Counted from the stretch's first letter, positions 1 through 7,756 are shown. The stretch is 10,136 bases of DNA from Acidimicrobiia bacterium (GCA_029934555.1 JAOZMA010000060.1:1-10136); one strand, 5' to 3'. Translations and numbers: made by a program. The notes: a model not told the origin generated them from the sequence alone.

Positions 1-103
1 TCGAAAGCAACATACGGAAGGCTCACTAGATCTCTTTCCTCATCCTCGGCGTTACCCGCTCAGTCTCGCAGAGTTCGGTGTCGGTGGAGTCAGAGAGCCG
101 ATG
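1..103. other. Region downstream of topA, no gene seen
   Basis: This short stretch follows the topA stop codon in the direction of transcription. I see no convincing coding frame, no strong hairpin and no T-rich tract, so the topA terminator is either factor-dependent or lies beyond the window. Confidence 0.5.
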
Positions 104-2764
104 TCAGGATTTCGTCGACTTCTTCTTCGCAGGCTTCTTCGCCGCCTTCTTCGCCGCCTTCTTCGGCGCCGCCTTCCGCTTCTTCGCAGGGCCCTTCGCC
201 CGGCGTTCCGCAAGGAGTTCAACGGCCCGGTCATGCGTGATTGTGTCGACCGAGTCGACGACTCTCAGCGATGCGTTCGTCTCGCCATCGGTGACGTACG
301 GACCGAAGCGGCCGTTCTTCAGAACGATGAGCTTGCCGGTGTTCGGATCGTCACCGAACTCCTTCAATGGCGCTGCCGCCTTTCGTCCGCCACGCTTCTT
401 CGGCTGTGCGAGCAGTGCGACGGCGGCGTCGAGGTCGATAGTGAAGATCTCCTGTTCGTCCTCGAGGCTGCGCGTCTCCTTGTCCCACTTCACATACGGC
501 CCGTAGCGGCCGTTCTGGGCCATGATCGGTTTGCCGTCCTCGGGATGCTCGCCCACGGTCCTTGGCTGTGTGAGCAGGAGGAGTGCTTCGTCGAGGGTCA
601 CGGTCTCCGGCGACATCGTCTTGAAGAGTGACGCCGTCTTCGGTTTGGTCTTCGAGTCAGTCTCGCGTTCGCCCATCTGGACGTACGGCCCGTAGCGTCC
701 GGCCTTGACGAGGACGGGATGGCCGGTCTCGGGATCTTCGCCGAGAGTGCGATCCGACGAGGGAGCTTCGAGGAGTTCCGTGGCTCTCTCAATCGTCAGT
801 TCATCGAGCGGCAGGTCTTCGGGGATCGAAGCCTTGTCCTCGCCGTGCACGAGGTAGGGCCCGTACTGACCACACCGTGCCACGATCGCCACGCCGTCGG
901 CAGCATCGCCGATGGGGAACGAGTTGATCTCCCTCGGATCGATCATCTCGAGGGCGTCGACCGAGACGAGATCCTTCAGGCCGGGATGGCCGCCGGTCCC
1001 GAAGTAGAACCGATCGAGATATGGGGCCATGGTCTCTTCGCCACCGGCGATCTTGTCGAGATCCTGCTCCATGAGGGCCGTGAAGTCGTAGTCGACGTAG
1101 TCGCCGAAGTACTGCTCGAGAAGGCCGATGACGGCGAAGGCCTTGAGGGTCGGAGCCAGAGCCGAGCCGTGTTTGCGGACGTATCCGCGATCCTGGATCG
1201 TCGAGATGATCGATGCATACGTTGAGGGTCGACCGATGCCGAGTTCCTCGAGTCGTTTCACGAGGCTGGCCTCGGTGTAGCGAGCCGGTGGCTTCGTCTC
1301 GTGCACGGTCGAGTCCATGGCGACCGCGTCGAGGGACTGCCCCTTGTCCAGTTCGGGGAGATGCGTCTCCTGATCGTCCCTGGCCGCGTCCGGGTCGTCG
1401 ATATCCTCGACATACGCCTTCAAGAAGCCGGCGAACAGGATCGTGCGACCGGTCGCCGAGAACTCGCAGGCCCGTCCGCTGGTCGCTGCTGTGCCGCCGA
1501 GCCGGAGCTGCAGGCTCTCGCCCTTCGCATCCTTCATCTGACTGGCGACCGTGCGTTTCCAGATCAGGTCGTAGAGACGGGCCTCGTCTGACATGGCGCC
1601 GAACGACTGAGCCACCTTCTTCGGATCCTGGAATCGTTCCCCGGCCGGCCGGATCGCCTCATGGGCTTCCTGCGCTCCCTTCGCCTTCTTCCCATAGAAG
1701 CGCGGTTTGTCCGGCAGGTAGTTCTCGCCGAATCGTGCGGCGACGAGAGATCGGGCCGCACTGAGTGCCGTCCCGGAGAGGTTGGTCGAGTCGGTGCGCA
1801 TGTAGGTGATGAACCCACCCTCGTAGAGGCGCTGGGCAGCGGACATCGTGCGCCGCGCTCCGAAGCGGAGTTTGCGGCCGCCTTCCTGTTGGAGCGTGGA
1901 GGTGCGGAACGGCGCATACGGTCGGCGCGTGTATGGCTTGCGTTCGACTGATACAACGTTGAACGCTGCGGCCGTGAGTTCGTCGGCGAGTGTGACGGCC
2001 GCGTTGGGATCGAGGACGAGACGGTCTGCTCGGGGCACACCTGCCTGATCAAAGTCCTTGCCGGTCGCCACTCGTTCGCCGTCGACGGTGACGAGCTTGG
2101 CTTCGAACGCAGTCTCGTCTCCGACCGGTTTGAACATGCCCGCCACACCGGCATATTGAGCGGCAACGAAGGCGAGACGCTCCCGCTCGCGTTCAACGAT
2201 GATGCGCGTCGCTGGAGATTGGACCCTCCCCGCCGAGAGGCCACGCTGGACCTTGCGCCACAACACCGGCGATACTTCATATCCGAAGAGCCGGTCGAGG
2301 ACGCGCCGGGCCTCCTGGGCGGCAACGATCTGCTGGTCGATCTCCCTGGGGTGTTCGACCGCTTCCTTGATCGCTTTCTCTGTGATCTCGTGGAACACCA
2401 TGCGGTGTACCGGCACCTTCGGTTTCAGGACCTCCTGCAGATGCCATGCGATCGCTTCGCCTTCTCGATCCTCATCGGTCGCGAGGTAGAGGGAGTCAGC
2501 GTTCTTCAGATCCTTCCGCAATCCGGCCACGACACTCTTCGATTTCGGGGAGACCACGTACATCGGGGTAAAGCCATCCTCGATGTCGATGCCGAACCGG
2601 CTCGCCTTCCACGCAGCCTTCTTCGCCTCGGGCACCTCACCGACTCTGGTTGGGATATCGGCGATGTGGCCGACGGAGGATTCGACGACGAAGTCGTCTC
2701 CGAGGTAGCGACCGATCGTCTTGGCTTTCGCCGGGGACTCAACGATGACGAGGTGTTTTGGCAT
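104..2764 (-). CDS. topA: DNA topoisomerase I (type IA)
   Basis: Relaxes negatively supercoiled DNA by cutting one strand through a phosphotyrosine link and passing the other strand. The 886-residue protein starts with the TOPRIM domain (VIVESPAKAKTIG near residue 6, acidic DEDREGE at 97-103). The catalytic tyrosine is Y321 in the ITYMRTDS motif, and the core continues through EAHEAIRP (366-373) and the LEELGIGRPSTYA segment (506-518). No four-cysteine zinc fingers follow. Instead there are four C-terminal repeat units, each with a G-x-Y/F-GPY core near 632, 689, 752 and 818, as in actinobacterial enzymes. Residues about 858-886 form a basic tail rich in Lys and Ala, which in related enzymes binds DNA and aids processivity. 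The ATG at 2764 puts the first TOPRIM strand at the very N terminus, as expected; no strong ribosome site precedes it. It lies downstream of the glycosyltransferase but probably has its own promoter. Confidence 0.97.
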   Translation of the reverse strand: MPKHLVIVESPAKAKTIGRYLGDDFVVESSVGHIADIPTRVGEVPEAKKAAWKASRFGIDIEDGFTPMYVVSPKSKSVVAGLRKDLKNADSLYLATDEDREGEAIAWHLQEVLKPKVPVHRMVFHEITEKAIKEAVEHPREIDQQIVAAQEARRVLDRLFGYEVSPVLWRKVQRGLSAGRVQSPATRIIVERERERLAFVAAQYAGVAGMFKPVGDETAFEAKLVTVDGERVATGKDFDQAGVPRADRLVLDPNAAVTLADELTAAAFNVVSVERKPYTRRPYAPFRTSTLQQEGGRKLRFGARRTMSAAQRLYEGGFITYMRTDSTNLSGTALSAARSLVAARFGENYLPDKPRFYGKKAKGAQEAHEAIRPAGERFQDPKKVAQSFGAMSDEARLYDLIWKRTVASQMKDAKGESLQLRLGGTAATSGRACEFSATGRTILFAGFLKAYVEDIDDPDAARDDQETHLPELDKGQSLDAVAMDSTVHETKPPARYTEASLVKRLEELGIGRPSTYASIISTIQDRGYVRKHGSALAPTLKAFAVIGLLEQYFGDYVDYDFTALMEQDLDKIAGGEETMAPYLDRFYFGTGGHPGLKDLVSVDALEMIDPREINSFPIGDAADGVAIVARCGQYGPYLVHGEDKASIPEDLPLDELTIERATELLEAPSSDRTLGEDPETGHPVLVKAGRYGPYVQMGERETDSKTKPKTASLFKTMSPETVTLDEALLLLTQPRTVGEHPEDGKPIMAQNGRYGPYVKWDKETRSLEDEQEIFTIDLDAAVALLAQPKKRGGRKAAAPLKEFGDDPNTGKLIVLKNGRFGPYVTDGETNASLRVVDSVDTITHDRAVELLAERRAKGPAKKRKAAPKKAAKKAAKKPAKKKSTKS

Positions 2765-2800
2765 GGGTGAATAGCGCTCTGGTAGTCGGGGATGGCCTCA

Positions 2801-2829
2801 ACGATGCGGGAGTATGGCCTTGTTGTCAA
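2801..2829 (-). promoter_or_regulatory. Possible topA promoter with overlapping palindrome
   Basis: On the minus strand a perfect TTGACA -35 box (2829-2824) is followed, after 17 bp, by CATCGT (2806-2801). That is a weak -10 box, but it keeps the important second A and final T. The -35 box lies inside a 12-bp palindrome, TTGTCAAGACAA (2823-2834), which could be an operator. The leader to the topA ATG would be about 30 bases. Inferred from motif matches only. Confidence 0.35.
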
Positions 2830-2859
2830 GACAATGACAGTTCCCGTCCCCCAGACAGG

Positions 2860-3912
2860 TCAGATCTCGAAGCCCTTCCGGAACCGATCGACGACCTTCG
2901 GCCAGGTGAAGACGTCCTCGACGAAACGACGACCGGCGAGACCCATTCGACGCGATTCGGCCGGGTCGTCGAGGAGCATCGTCAATCCTTCGACGATGTC
3001 GTCGACCGAGTGGACGACGTACCCGGTCTCCGCCGGGATCACCGTCTCTGGGGACCCACCTGAATCACCGGCGAGGACGGGCAGCCCGGTTGCCGCCGCC
3101 TCGAGGAACACGAGCCCGAGGCCCTCGACTTCGAGTCCACCCCACCGCGATTTGCACGGCATACAGAAGATGTCCATCTCCCGGTAGAGGCCGGGCAGAT
3201 CGGACCACGGGACGTTGACCTCGAACCTCACGCGCACACCGAGCTTGTCGGCGAGTCTGCGGAGTTGTGCCTCTGTGCGACCTTTTCCGACAAGCAGCAC
3301 TTCGATCGGCCGGTCGAGTTGGGCTGCGGCCTCGATCAGCCGATGCTGGCCCTTTCTTGGAACAAAACGAGAGACACATCCGACGACAGGGACGTCGTTG
3401 TCTTCGTTGGGTGGCGGGGTGAAAGCCTCGATGTCGACACCTGCACCGACGAAGTCAACGTCTTTGCCGGTCAGGCGGTGCACACGATCGGCGGTGAACC
3501 GGCTGACGGCGAAGCGAACGTCCGCATCTCGCAACACCTTGGCAACTGCCTGGCGGGTCCCCGGTGCCGCGGCAGGAAGCGTGACCTCTGCACCGTGGCT
3601 GAGGATCCCGTAGGGGACACCAAGACGTTCACGGAGCCTGGGACCGAGGAACGGCAGCGGATGCGGTGCTCCGAAAAGGACCACATCGGGGGCGAACGCC
3701 ACCGCTCGTTCCTCCACCCAGTCCGCGACCGCGGGCGTTGGCCACATGAACGTGGAGGCGTTCCGGCTGATCCGGTCATCGGGTTCGGCATCTTTGTCGG
3801 CCGGAGCGATGACGTGGTACTCGTCCGGGTAGGCATCGATGATGTTGCCGAGATACTGCTGAATCCCGCCGGGCTTCGGCGGGTAGTCATTGGTGATGAG
3901 CAGCAGTCGCAC
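2860..3912 (-). CDS. GT4 glycosyltransferase, PimB-like (mannosyltransferase)
   Basis: A 350-residue GT-B fold glycosyltransferase of family GT4. It opens with LLITNDYPPKPGGIQQYL (residues 4-21), the N-terminal signature of actinobacterial PimB-type enzymes, including the glycine-rich acceptor-side loop. It has SHGAE near 105-109, the donor-binding SRFVPRKG (181-188), and an EX7E motif with E263 and E271 in EGLGLVFLEA. PimB adds the second mannose, from GDP-mannose, to phosphatidylinositol monomannoside at the cytoplasmic face of the membrane; that substrate is inferred from overall resemblance, and a related lipid or sugar acceptor is possible. Length is close to the family norm. The GTG start at 3912 lies 2 bp past the phosphatase stop codon, so the two are very likely co-transcribed and translationally coupled. 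There is no strong ribosome site of its own. Confidence 0.85.
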   Translation of the reverse strand: MRLLLITNDYPPKPGGIQQYLGNIIDAYPDEYHVIAPADKDAEPDDRISRNASTFMWPTPAVADWVEERAVAFAPDVVLFGAPHPLPFLGPRLRERLGVPYGILSHGAEVTLPAAAPGTRQAVAKVLRDADVRFAVSRFTADRVHRLTGKDVDFVGAGVDIEAFTPPPNEDNDVPVVGCVSRFVPRKGQHRLIEAAAQLDRPIEVLLVGKGRTEAQLRRLADKLGVRVRFEVNVPWSDLPGLYREMDIFCMPCKSRWGGLEVEGLGLVFLEAAATGLPVLAGDSGGSPETVIPAETGYVVHSVDDIVEGLTMLLDDPAESRRMGLAGRRFVEDVFTWPKVVDRFRKGFEI

Positions 3913-3914
3913 GG

Positions 3915-5216
3915 TCAGAGACTCGCCAGGTGCGAAGCAACGTTGTACGAGGAAAGGCGGGGCCCTCCATCGCCGGAGATAATCTCTGTGTGCGCCGTGT
4001 TGCGCTGCACCGGCAACACTTCCCGGTTGGCGAACGGGATCCCGAACAGCCCTGCCACGTATGCCCGCGTGGCTCCGCCATGCGTGAACACACCGATCGT
4101 TCCGGAGCCGTTCGCAGCGAGATCGGCTGTGGTGGTCGCGATACGCTCGCCGGCAATGGCGAACGTCTCCCCCGTCACTCCCCTCGGCTCATCGAATCCC
4201 TCTTCGAGGATTCTCCGGAATCCGTCCGGATCGGCTGATCGAATCTCATCGACGGTCAGACCTTCCCATTCCCCGAAGTAGAACTCTGCGAGGTCGTCAA
4301 CGACGGCGATGTCGAGTCCCTGTCGCATGGCAACAGGGGTCGCGGTGTCGAGCGCCCGTGACGCCGGGGAAGACACGATCGAATCGAATGGAGCTGCCGC
4401 TAGGGCGAGGACCTCGGCCTGACGCCGCCCCTCCTCGGTCAGCGGGGTCTCTCCCCTCCCCCACCAGCGGCCCTCCCGGTTCGCTTCGGTCTGAGCATGG
4501 CGCACGAGTTTCAGCCGCGTCCCCGGTGGGCGAACGACTCCGCCGTCGAGATGCACATCGTCGTTGAACATAGCTACTTGAACATCGTCGCCGTTGAGGC
4601 GGACCGTCGTCAGCGACGCGTTCGATGGCACGAGAATTATCGACTGATCGGCGACGCCGAGGAGCATCCCGATGATGGTCTGGATGACTCCGCCGTGGGT
4701 GACGACGATGGCGTGATCGTCGTCGCCCATCCGGGCGGCGAGGGTGCCGAAGGCGTTGCGGATACGCACCTTGAAGTCGGAGAAGCGCTCCCCACCGTCC
4801 GGCTGGAAGTCACCGGAGCCGAATCGGACCCCGTCGACCTCGGGGTAGCGCTCCTTGATGTCCTCGGGCCGCAGCCCATCCCAGGCGCCGAGATCGAACT
4901 CCCGCCACTCAGCGAGCGGTTCGCCGGCACCGATCACTTCTCCGGTTGTCCTTGTCCGTCCGAGATCGGATGTGACCAGGAGCCCGGCACCATGGCCGTC
5001 CATACGGTCACGGAGACGCTCGACCTGGAGACGGCCGCGCTCGCTCAACGGCGAGTCGGTCTGACCCTGCCAGGTCCCTGAGATGTTGCTGACCGTCTCG
5101 GCGTGCCGGACGAGTGTGATGGTGCGAGCCAGAATGCCCCCTACGTGAATCGCTCCGTAGGGTAGGGAGGTCTCGCCCTTCTCCCGTTCCTGCGTGACTA
5201 TGGAATCCGCCTCCAC
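3915..5216 (-). CDS. Tandem two-domain histidine phosphatase
   Basis: A 433-residue protein made of two complete histidine-phosphatase (phosphoglycerate-mutase-like) domains; the usual family member is about 200 residues with one. Domain 1 (about 32-215) has R37-H38 in LVRHAET, R87 in SDLGRT, E106 in WREFDLG and H174 in VVTHGGV. Domain 2 (about 234-433) has R239-H240 in LVRHAQT, R287 in SPASRA, E311 in LAEFYFGEWEG and H379 in FTHGGAT. Both therefore keep the phospho-accepting His, the second His, and the acidic and Arg residues. Family members act on small phosphomonoesters such as glucosyl-3-phosphoglycerate, alpha-ribazole phosphate and sugar phosphates; the substrate here is unknown. It heads an apparent operon with the PimB-like glycosyltransferase. 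The GTG at 5216 lacks a good ribosome site, and residues 1-31 look unlike the family. A CTG at 5132, preceded by GGGGG, is a possible but non-standard alternative start. Confidence 0.85.
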   Translation of the reverse strand: MEADSIVTQEREKGETSLPYGAIHVGGILARTITLVRHAETVSNISGTWQGQTDSPLSERGRLQVERLRDRMDGHGAGLLVTSDLGRTRTTGEVIGAGEPLAEWREFDLGAWDGLRPEDIKERYPEVDGVRFGSGDFQPDGGERFSDFKVRIRNAFGTLAARMGDDDHAIVVTHGGVIQTIIGMLLGVADQSIILVPSNASLTTVRLNGDDVQVAMFNDDVHLDGGVVRPPGTRLKLVRHAQTEANREGRWWGRGETPLTEEGRRQAEVLALAAAPFDSIVSSPASRALDTATPVAMRQGLDIAVVDDLAEFYFGEWEGLTVDEIRSADPDGFRRILEEGFDEPRGVTGETFAIAGERIATTTADLAANGSGTIGVFTHGGATRAYVAGLFGIPFANREVLPVQRNTAHTEIISGDGGPRLSSYNVASHLASL

Positions 5217-5222
5217 TATCTA
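5194..5222 (+). promoter_or_regulatory. Weak candidate promoter for the small membrane protein
   Basis: GTGACT (5194-5199, four of six matches to TTGACA) is spaced 17 bp from TATCTA (5217-5222, three of six matches to TATAAT and lacking the final T). It would give a leader of roughly 28 bases to the ATG at 5257. Its -10 segment overlaps the start of the divergent phosphatase gene. Weak motif evidence only. Confidence 0.22.
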
Positions 5223-5256
5223 CACAAGAACAGCCTGGGTCCGGTAGGTTGGCGGG

Positions 5257-5460
5257 ATGCCCTTCGTGTTCGCCCAGACCGACTCACCGATTCCGAGCGG
5301 CGGAGCCGAAGCCGTCATGTGGGTCCTTGTCGCCGCACTCATCGTCGGCCTCTACCTCATCATCCGCCGCACCCGCATCAAGTCGAGGAAGCACTACCTC
5401 GACCGGGCGCAACGTGAGGCACAGATGCGCAAGAACGATCCGGATATGAAGGACGGGTAG
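5257..5460 (+). CDS. Small single-pass membrane protein, unknown function
   Basis: A 67-residue protein that I cannot assign to a named family. It has a short N-terminal stretch with Pro, Ser and Gly (residues 1-18), one hydrophobic segment at about 20-36 (VMWVLVAALIVGLYLII) and a strongly basic, charged C-terminal half beginning RRTRIKSRKHYLDRAQRE, probably a short helix. By the positive-inside rule the C-terminal part should be cytoplasmic. The ATG at 5257 is preceded by a G-rich stretch rather than a clear AGGAGG. Composition and amphipathic design favour a real gene over a chance frame. It is transcribed divergently from the phosphatase with a 40-bp gap, and its TAG stop codon is also the first three bases of the heptamer array that follows. 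Context gives no clear clue to function. Confidence 0.7.
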   Translation: MPFVFAQTDSPIPSGGAEAVMWVLVAALIVGLYLIIRRTRIKSRKHYLDRAQREAQMRKNDPDMKDG

Positions 5461-5513
5461 TCGGTAGTCGGTAGTCGGTAGTCGGTAGTCGGTAGTCGGT
5501 AGTCGGTAGTCGG
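5458..5513. repeat. Heptamer tandem array, TAGTCGG x 8
   Basis: Eight perfect, uninterrupted copies of TAGTCGG (56 bp). The first copy supplies the TAG stop codon of the upstream small membrane protein. There are no spacers, so this is not a CRISPR array. It sits between convergent genes and faces a second array of complementary orientation at 5553-5580. Confidence 0.95.
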
Positions 5514-5552
5514 TGAAGCGTGCGACGCAGACTCACTCAACGTGTTCGGATA

Positions 5553-5580
5553 CCGAATACCGAATACCGATGACCGACTA
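5553..5580. repeat. Degenerate heptamer array, opposite orientation
   Basis: Four consecutive 7-bp units read CCGAATA, CCGAATA, CCGATGA, CCGACTA. The last is the exact reverse complement of TAGTCGG and the others differ from it at one or two positions. With the array at 5458-5513 this makes an inverted pair separated by 39 bp, able in principle to form a long, partly mismatched hairpin. Confidence 0.85.
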
Positions 5581-5582
5581 CG

Positions 5583-5611
5583 GGTTTCGGCGGGTGGAGC
5601 CCGCCGAAACC
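5583..5611. terminator. GC-rich hairpin at the hppA stop codon
   Basis: A perfect 12-bp stem, GGTTTCGGCGGG (5583-5594) pairing with CCCGCCGAAACC (5600-5611), with a 5-base loop. The end of the stem overlaps the hppA stop codon (5613-5611). No T-tract follows on either strand, so it is a hairpin terminator without a U-run, a form proposed for high-GC actinobacteria, or a 3'-end-stabilising structure. Its place between convergent genes suits bidirectional use. Confidence 0.7.
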
Positions 5612-7719
5612 TAGAACAGGCCGTTCGACACGAAGGCTGTCGCGAAGATCAGCGACACGATCGTCATCACCTTGATGACGATGTTCATCGACGGGCCCGC
5701 AGTGTCCTTGAACGGGTCGCCGATGGTGTCGCCGACAACCGCTGCCTTGTGCGCCTCGGAACCCTTGCCTCCGAAGGCGCCGGCCTCAATGAACTTCTTT
5801 GCGTTGTCCCATGCCCCGCCCGCGTTCGCCATGTAGATGGCGAGGAGGAATCCTGAGAGCAGCGCACCGGCGAGGAATCCGCCGAGCATCTCGATGTTGA
5901 TGAATCCAATGATGAGCGGCAGTGCTACGGCAAGCGATCCGGGAAGGATCATCTCGCGGAGCGAGGCACTCGTGGAGATCTCCACACACTTGTCGTAGTC
6001 GGGTTTGGCATCGGGGTCGCCCTCACGCAGACCGGGGATCTCCCGGAACTGGCGCCTCACCTCTTCGATCATCTGGTTGGCTGCCCTTCCGACCGCCTGA
6101 ATTGTTTGGGCAGCGAAGAAGTACGGGAACATCGAACCGAGGAAGAGCCCCACGACCACCCAGATGCTCAGGATGTCGAGGTTCTCGATGATCGGCTCGC
6201 CGGCTGCCTCCAGTTCGGCGTTGATCGACGCCATGAACGTGAAGAACAACGCCAGCGCGGTGACGGCGGCGGAAGCAATAGCGAATCCCTTCGCAACAGC
6301 CGCCGTTGTATTCCCGACGGAGTCGAGCTCGTCGGTCGCCTCGCGAACCTCAGGTGGAAGGTGAGCCATCTCGGCGATCCCTCCCGCATTGTCGGCGATC
6401 GGCCCATAGGCGTCGACCGAGACGGTGATACCAAGGGTCGCGAGGACACCGATCGCAGCGATCGCCACGCCGTAAATCCCTCCTCCATCCACGGCCATGT
6501 CACCCGCCCAGAACGCGGCCCCCATACCGAAGGCGACCACGATCACCGAGTATGCCGCCGACTTCATCCCCTCGGAGATACCGGAGAGAACGACCGTCGC
6601 AGGTCCGGTCTGCGACTGACGAGCGATCTCCTTCACGACCTTGTAGTGATCCGACGTGAACCACATCGAGATACGACCAACCAGGCCTCCGACCAGAAGA
6701 CCGACAACCACAGCGATGAAGAAGCCCCACGGGTTCTTCACACCTTCAAGGCCCCCGAACATCAGCGGTGTGAGTATCGCCACGCCGATGACGGTGAGTC
6801 CGGCAGCCGCCCACGTGCCCCTCTCGAGCGTCGCCGCCAAGCTGGCCTTGCCGGGTCGGACGAGGAACGAACCGATAATCGAAGCGAGCATCCCGATGGC
6901 AGCGATCATCAGCGGGTAGAACACGGCTTGCATCGTGAAGGCTTCGTCGGCCACACCGAAGACGAGCATCGCGAAGGCAATCGGAGCGATGAGAGAACCC
7001 ACATAGGACTCGAACAGGTCGGCACCCATACCTGCGACATCTCCGACGTTGTCCCCCACGTTGTCTGCGATCGTCGCCGGATTCCTTGGATCGTCCTCCG
7101 GGATTCCCGCTTCGACCTTTCCCACGAGGTCGGCGCCGACATCGGCGGCCTTCGTGTAGATGCCGCCGCCGACGCGTGCGAAAAGAGCGATCGACGAACC
7201 GCCCAGGCCGATCGCCGTGACGATGGCTACCCAGTCATCGAGAGCGAGGACCTCCTTGAAAAACCAGATACCGACGGAGAAGCCGAGGAGCCCGAGACCG
7301 GCGACCGTGAATCCCATGACCGCGCCGCCCCGGAAGGCAACAGGGAGCGCCTTCTCAGTGCCACCCTGTCGTGCCGCTTCGGCAGTGCGAGCGTTCGCGG
7401 CAGTTGCGATCCTCATGCCGATGAAGCCGGCAGTGGCAGAAAGTAGGGCACCGGATAGGTAGGCGACTCCACCCCAGGGCCAGCCCCATGGGAGAAGAAC
7501 CATGATCAACACGGCCATCAGAGCGACGAATACAGAGAGCGCACGGTATTCGCGTTTCAGGAAGGTCATCGAGCCTCGCCGGATCACGCCCATCAGTTCG
7601 ACCATGCGATCGTTGCCGGGATCGGCAGCCATCACCTGGCGGGCATACACGAACGCAAGGACCAGAGAGGCGACTCCCATCGCCATGGCGATGTAGAGCC
7701 AGAGTTCCGGCTGATTCAC
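5611..7719 (-). CDS. hppA: Membrane-bound ion-pumping pyrophosphatase (K+-dependent type)
   Basis: Hydrolyses cytoplasmic pyrophosphate and uses the energy to pump H+ and/or Na+ across the membrane. The 702-residue, multi-pass protein is full length for the family (normally about 16 membrane helices). It shows the substrate loop EAGIPEDDPRNPATIADNVG (203-222), the acidic DNVGDVAGMGADLFESYVGS segment (223-242, ion-gate candidate E237), SVDAYGPIADNAGG (434-447), and the C-terminal acidic loops DNAKKFIEAG (638-647) and GDTIGDPFKDT (663-673). In GNTTAAVAKG (469-478), A473 and A476 occupy the positions that are Lys and Thr in K+-independent enzymes, so potassium dependence is predicted. The glutamate arrangement is also that of Na+-pumping members, so the ion is not settled. 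The GTG start at 7719 has AGGAG six bases upstream. It is a single gene, divergent from the LCP gene, with a hairpin at its end. Confidence 0.97.
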   Translation of the reverse strand: MNQPELWLYIAMAMGVASLVLAFVYARQVMAADPGNDRMVELMGVIRRGSMTFLKREYRALSVFVALMAVLIMVLLPWGWPWGGVAYLSGALLSATAGFIGMRIATAANARTAEAARQGGTEKALPVAFRGGAVMGFTVAGLGLLGFSVGIWFFKEVLALDDWVAIVTAIGLGGSSIALFARVGGGIYTKAADVGADLVGKVEAGIPEDDPRNPATIADNVGDNVGDVAGMGADLFESYVGSLIAPIAFAMLVFGVADEAFTMQAVFYPLMIAAIGMLASIIGSFLVRPGKASLAATLERGTWAAAGLTVIGVAILTPLMFGGLEGVKNPWGFFIAVVVGLLVGGLVGRISMWFTSDHYKVVKEIARQSQTGPATVVLSGISEGMKSAAYSVIVVAFGMGAAFWAGDMAVDGGGIYGVAIAAIGVLATLGITVSVDAYGPIADNAGGIAEMAHLPPEVREATDELDSVGNTTAAVAKGFAIASAAVTALALFFTFMASINAELEAAGEPIIENLDILSIWVVVGLFLGSMFPYFFAAQTIQAVGRAANQMIEEVRRQFREIPGLREGDPDAKPDYDKCVEISTSASLREMILPGSLAVALPLIIGFINIEMLGGFLAGALLSGFLLAIYMANAGGAWDNAKKFIEAGAFGGKGSEAHKAAVVGDTIGDPFKDTAGPSMNIVIKVMTIVSLIFATAFVSNGLF

Positions 7720-7725
7720 GGGCAG

Positions 7726-7730
7726 CTCCT
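7726..7730 (-). promoter_or_regulatory. hppA ribosome binding site
   Basis: AGGAG on the minus strand, six bases before the GTG at 7719-7717. It decides this GTG as the start and is the clearest Shine-Dalgarno sequence in a window where most starts have none. Confidence 0.75.
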
Positions 7731-7756
7731 GAGGTCGGTATCAAGTTGTCGGAGTG

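Noticed and set aside
52..234. Arginine-rich minus-strand frame with long Arg runs
   Set aside because: It is the Lys/Ala-rich topA tail read in another frame; the Arg run is an artefact of repeated Lys codons.
3265..4281. 338-codon plus-strand frame opposite the glycosyltransferase and phosphatase
   Set aside because: It spans the junction of two well-supported minus-strand genes and has no recognisable motif; a shadow frame.
5458..5513. Possible CRISPR array
   Set aside because: Units are 7 bp, contiguous and without spacers, and no cas gene is present; it is a simple tandem repeat.
6106..7446. 446-codon plus-strand frame opposite hppA
   Set aside because: It lies wholly antisense to the highly conserved pyrophosphatase; its translation is rich in Arg, Asp, Glu and His with no fold-like pattern, as expected for a shadow frame in GC-rich DNA.
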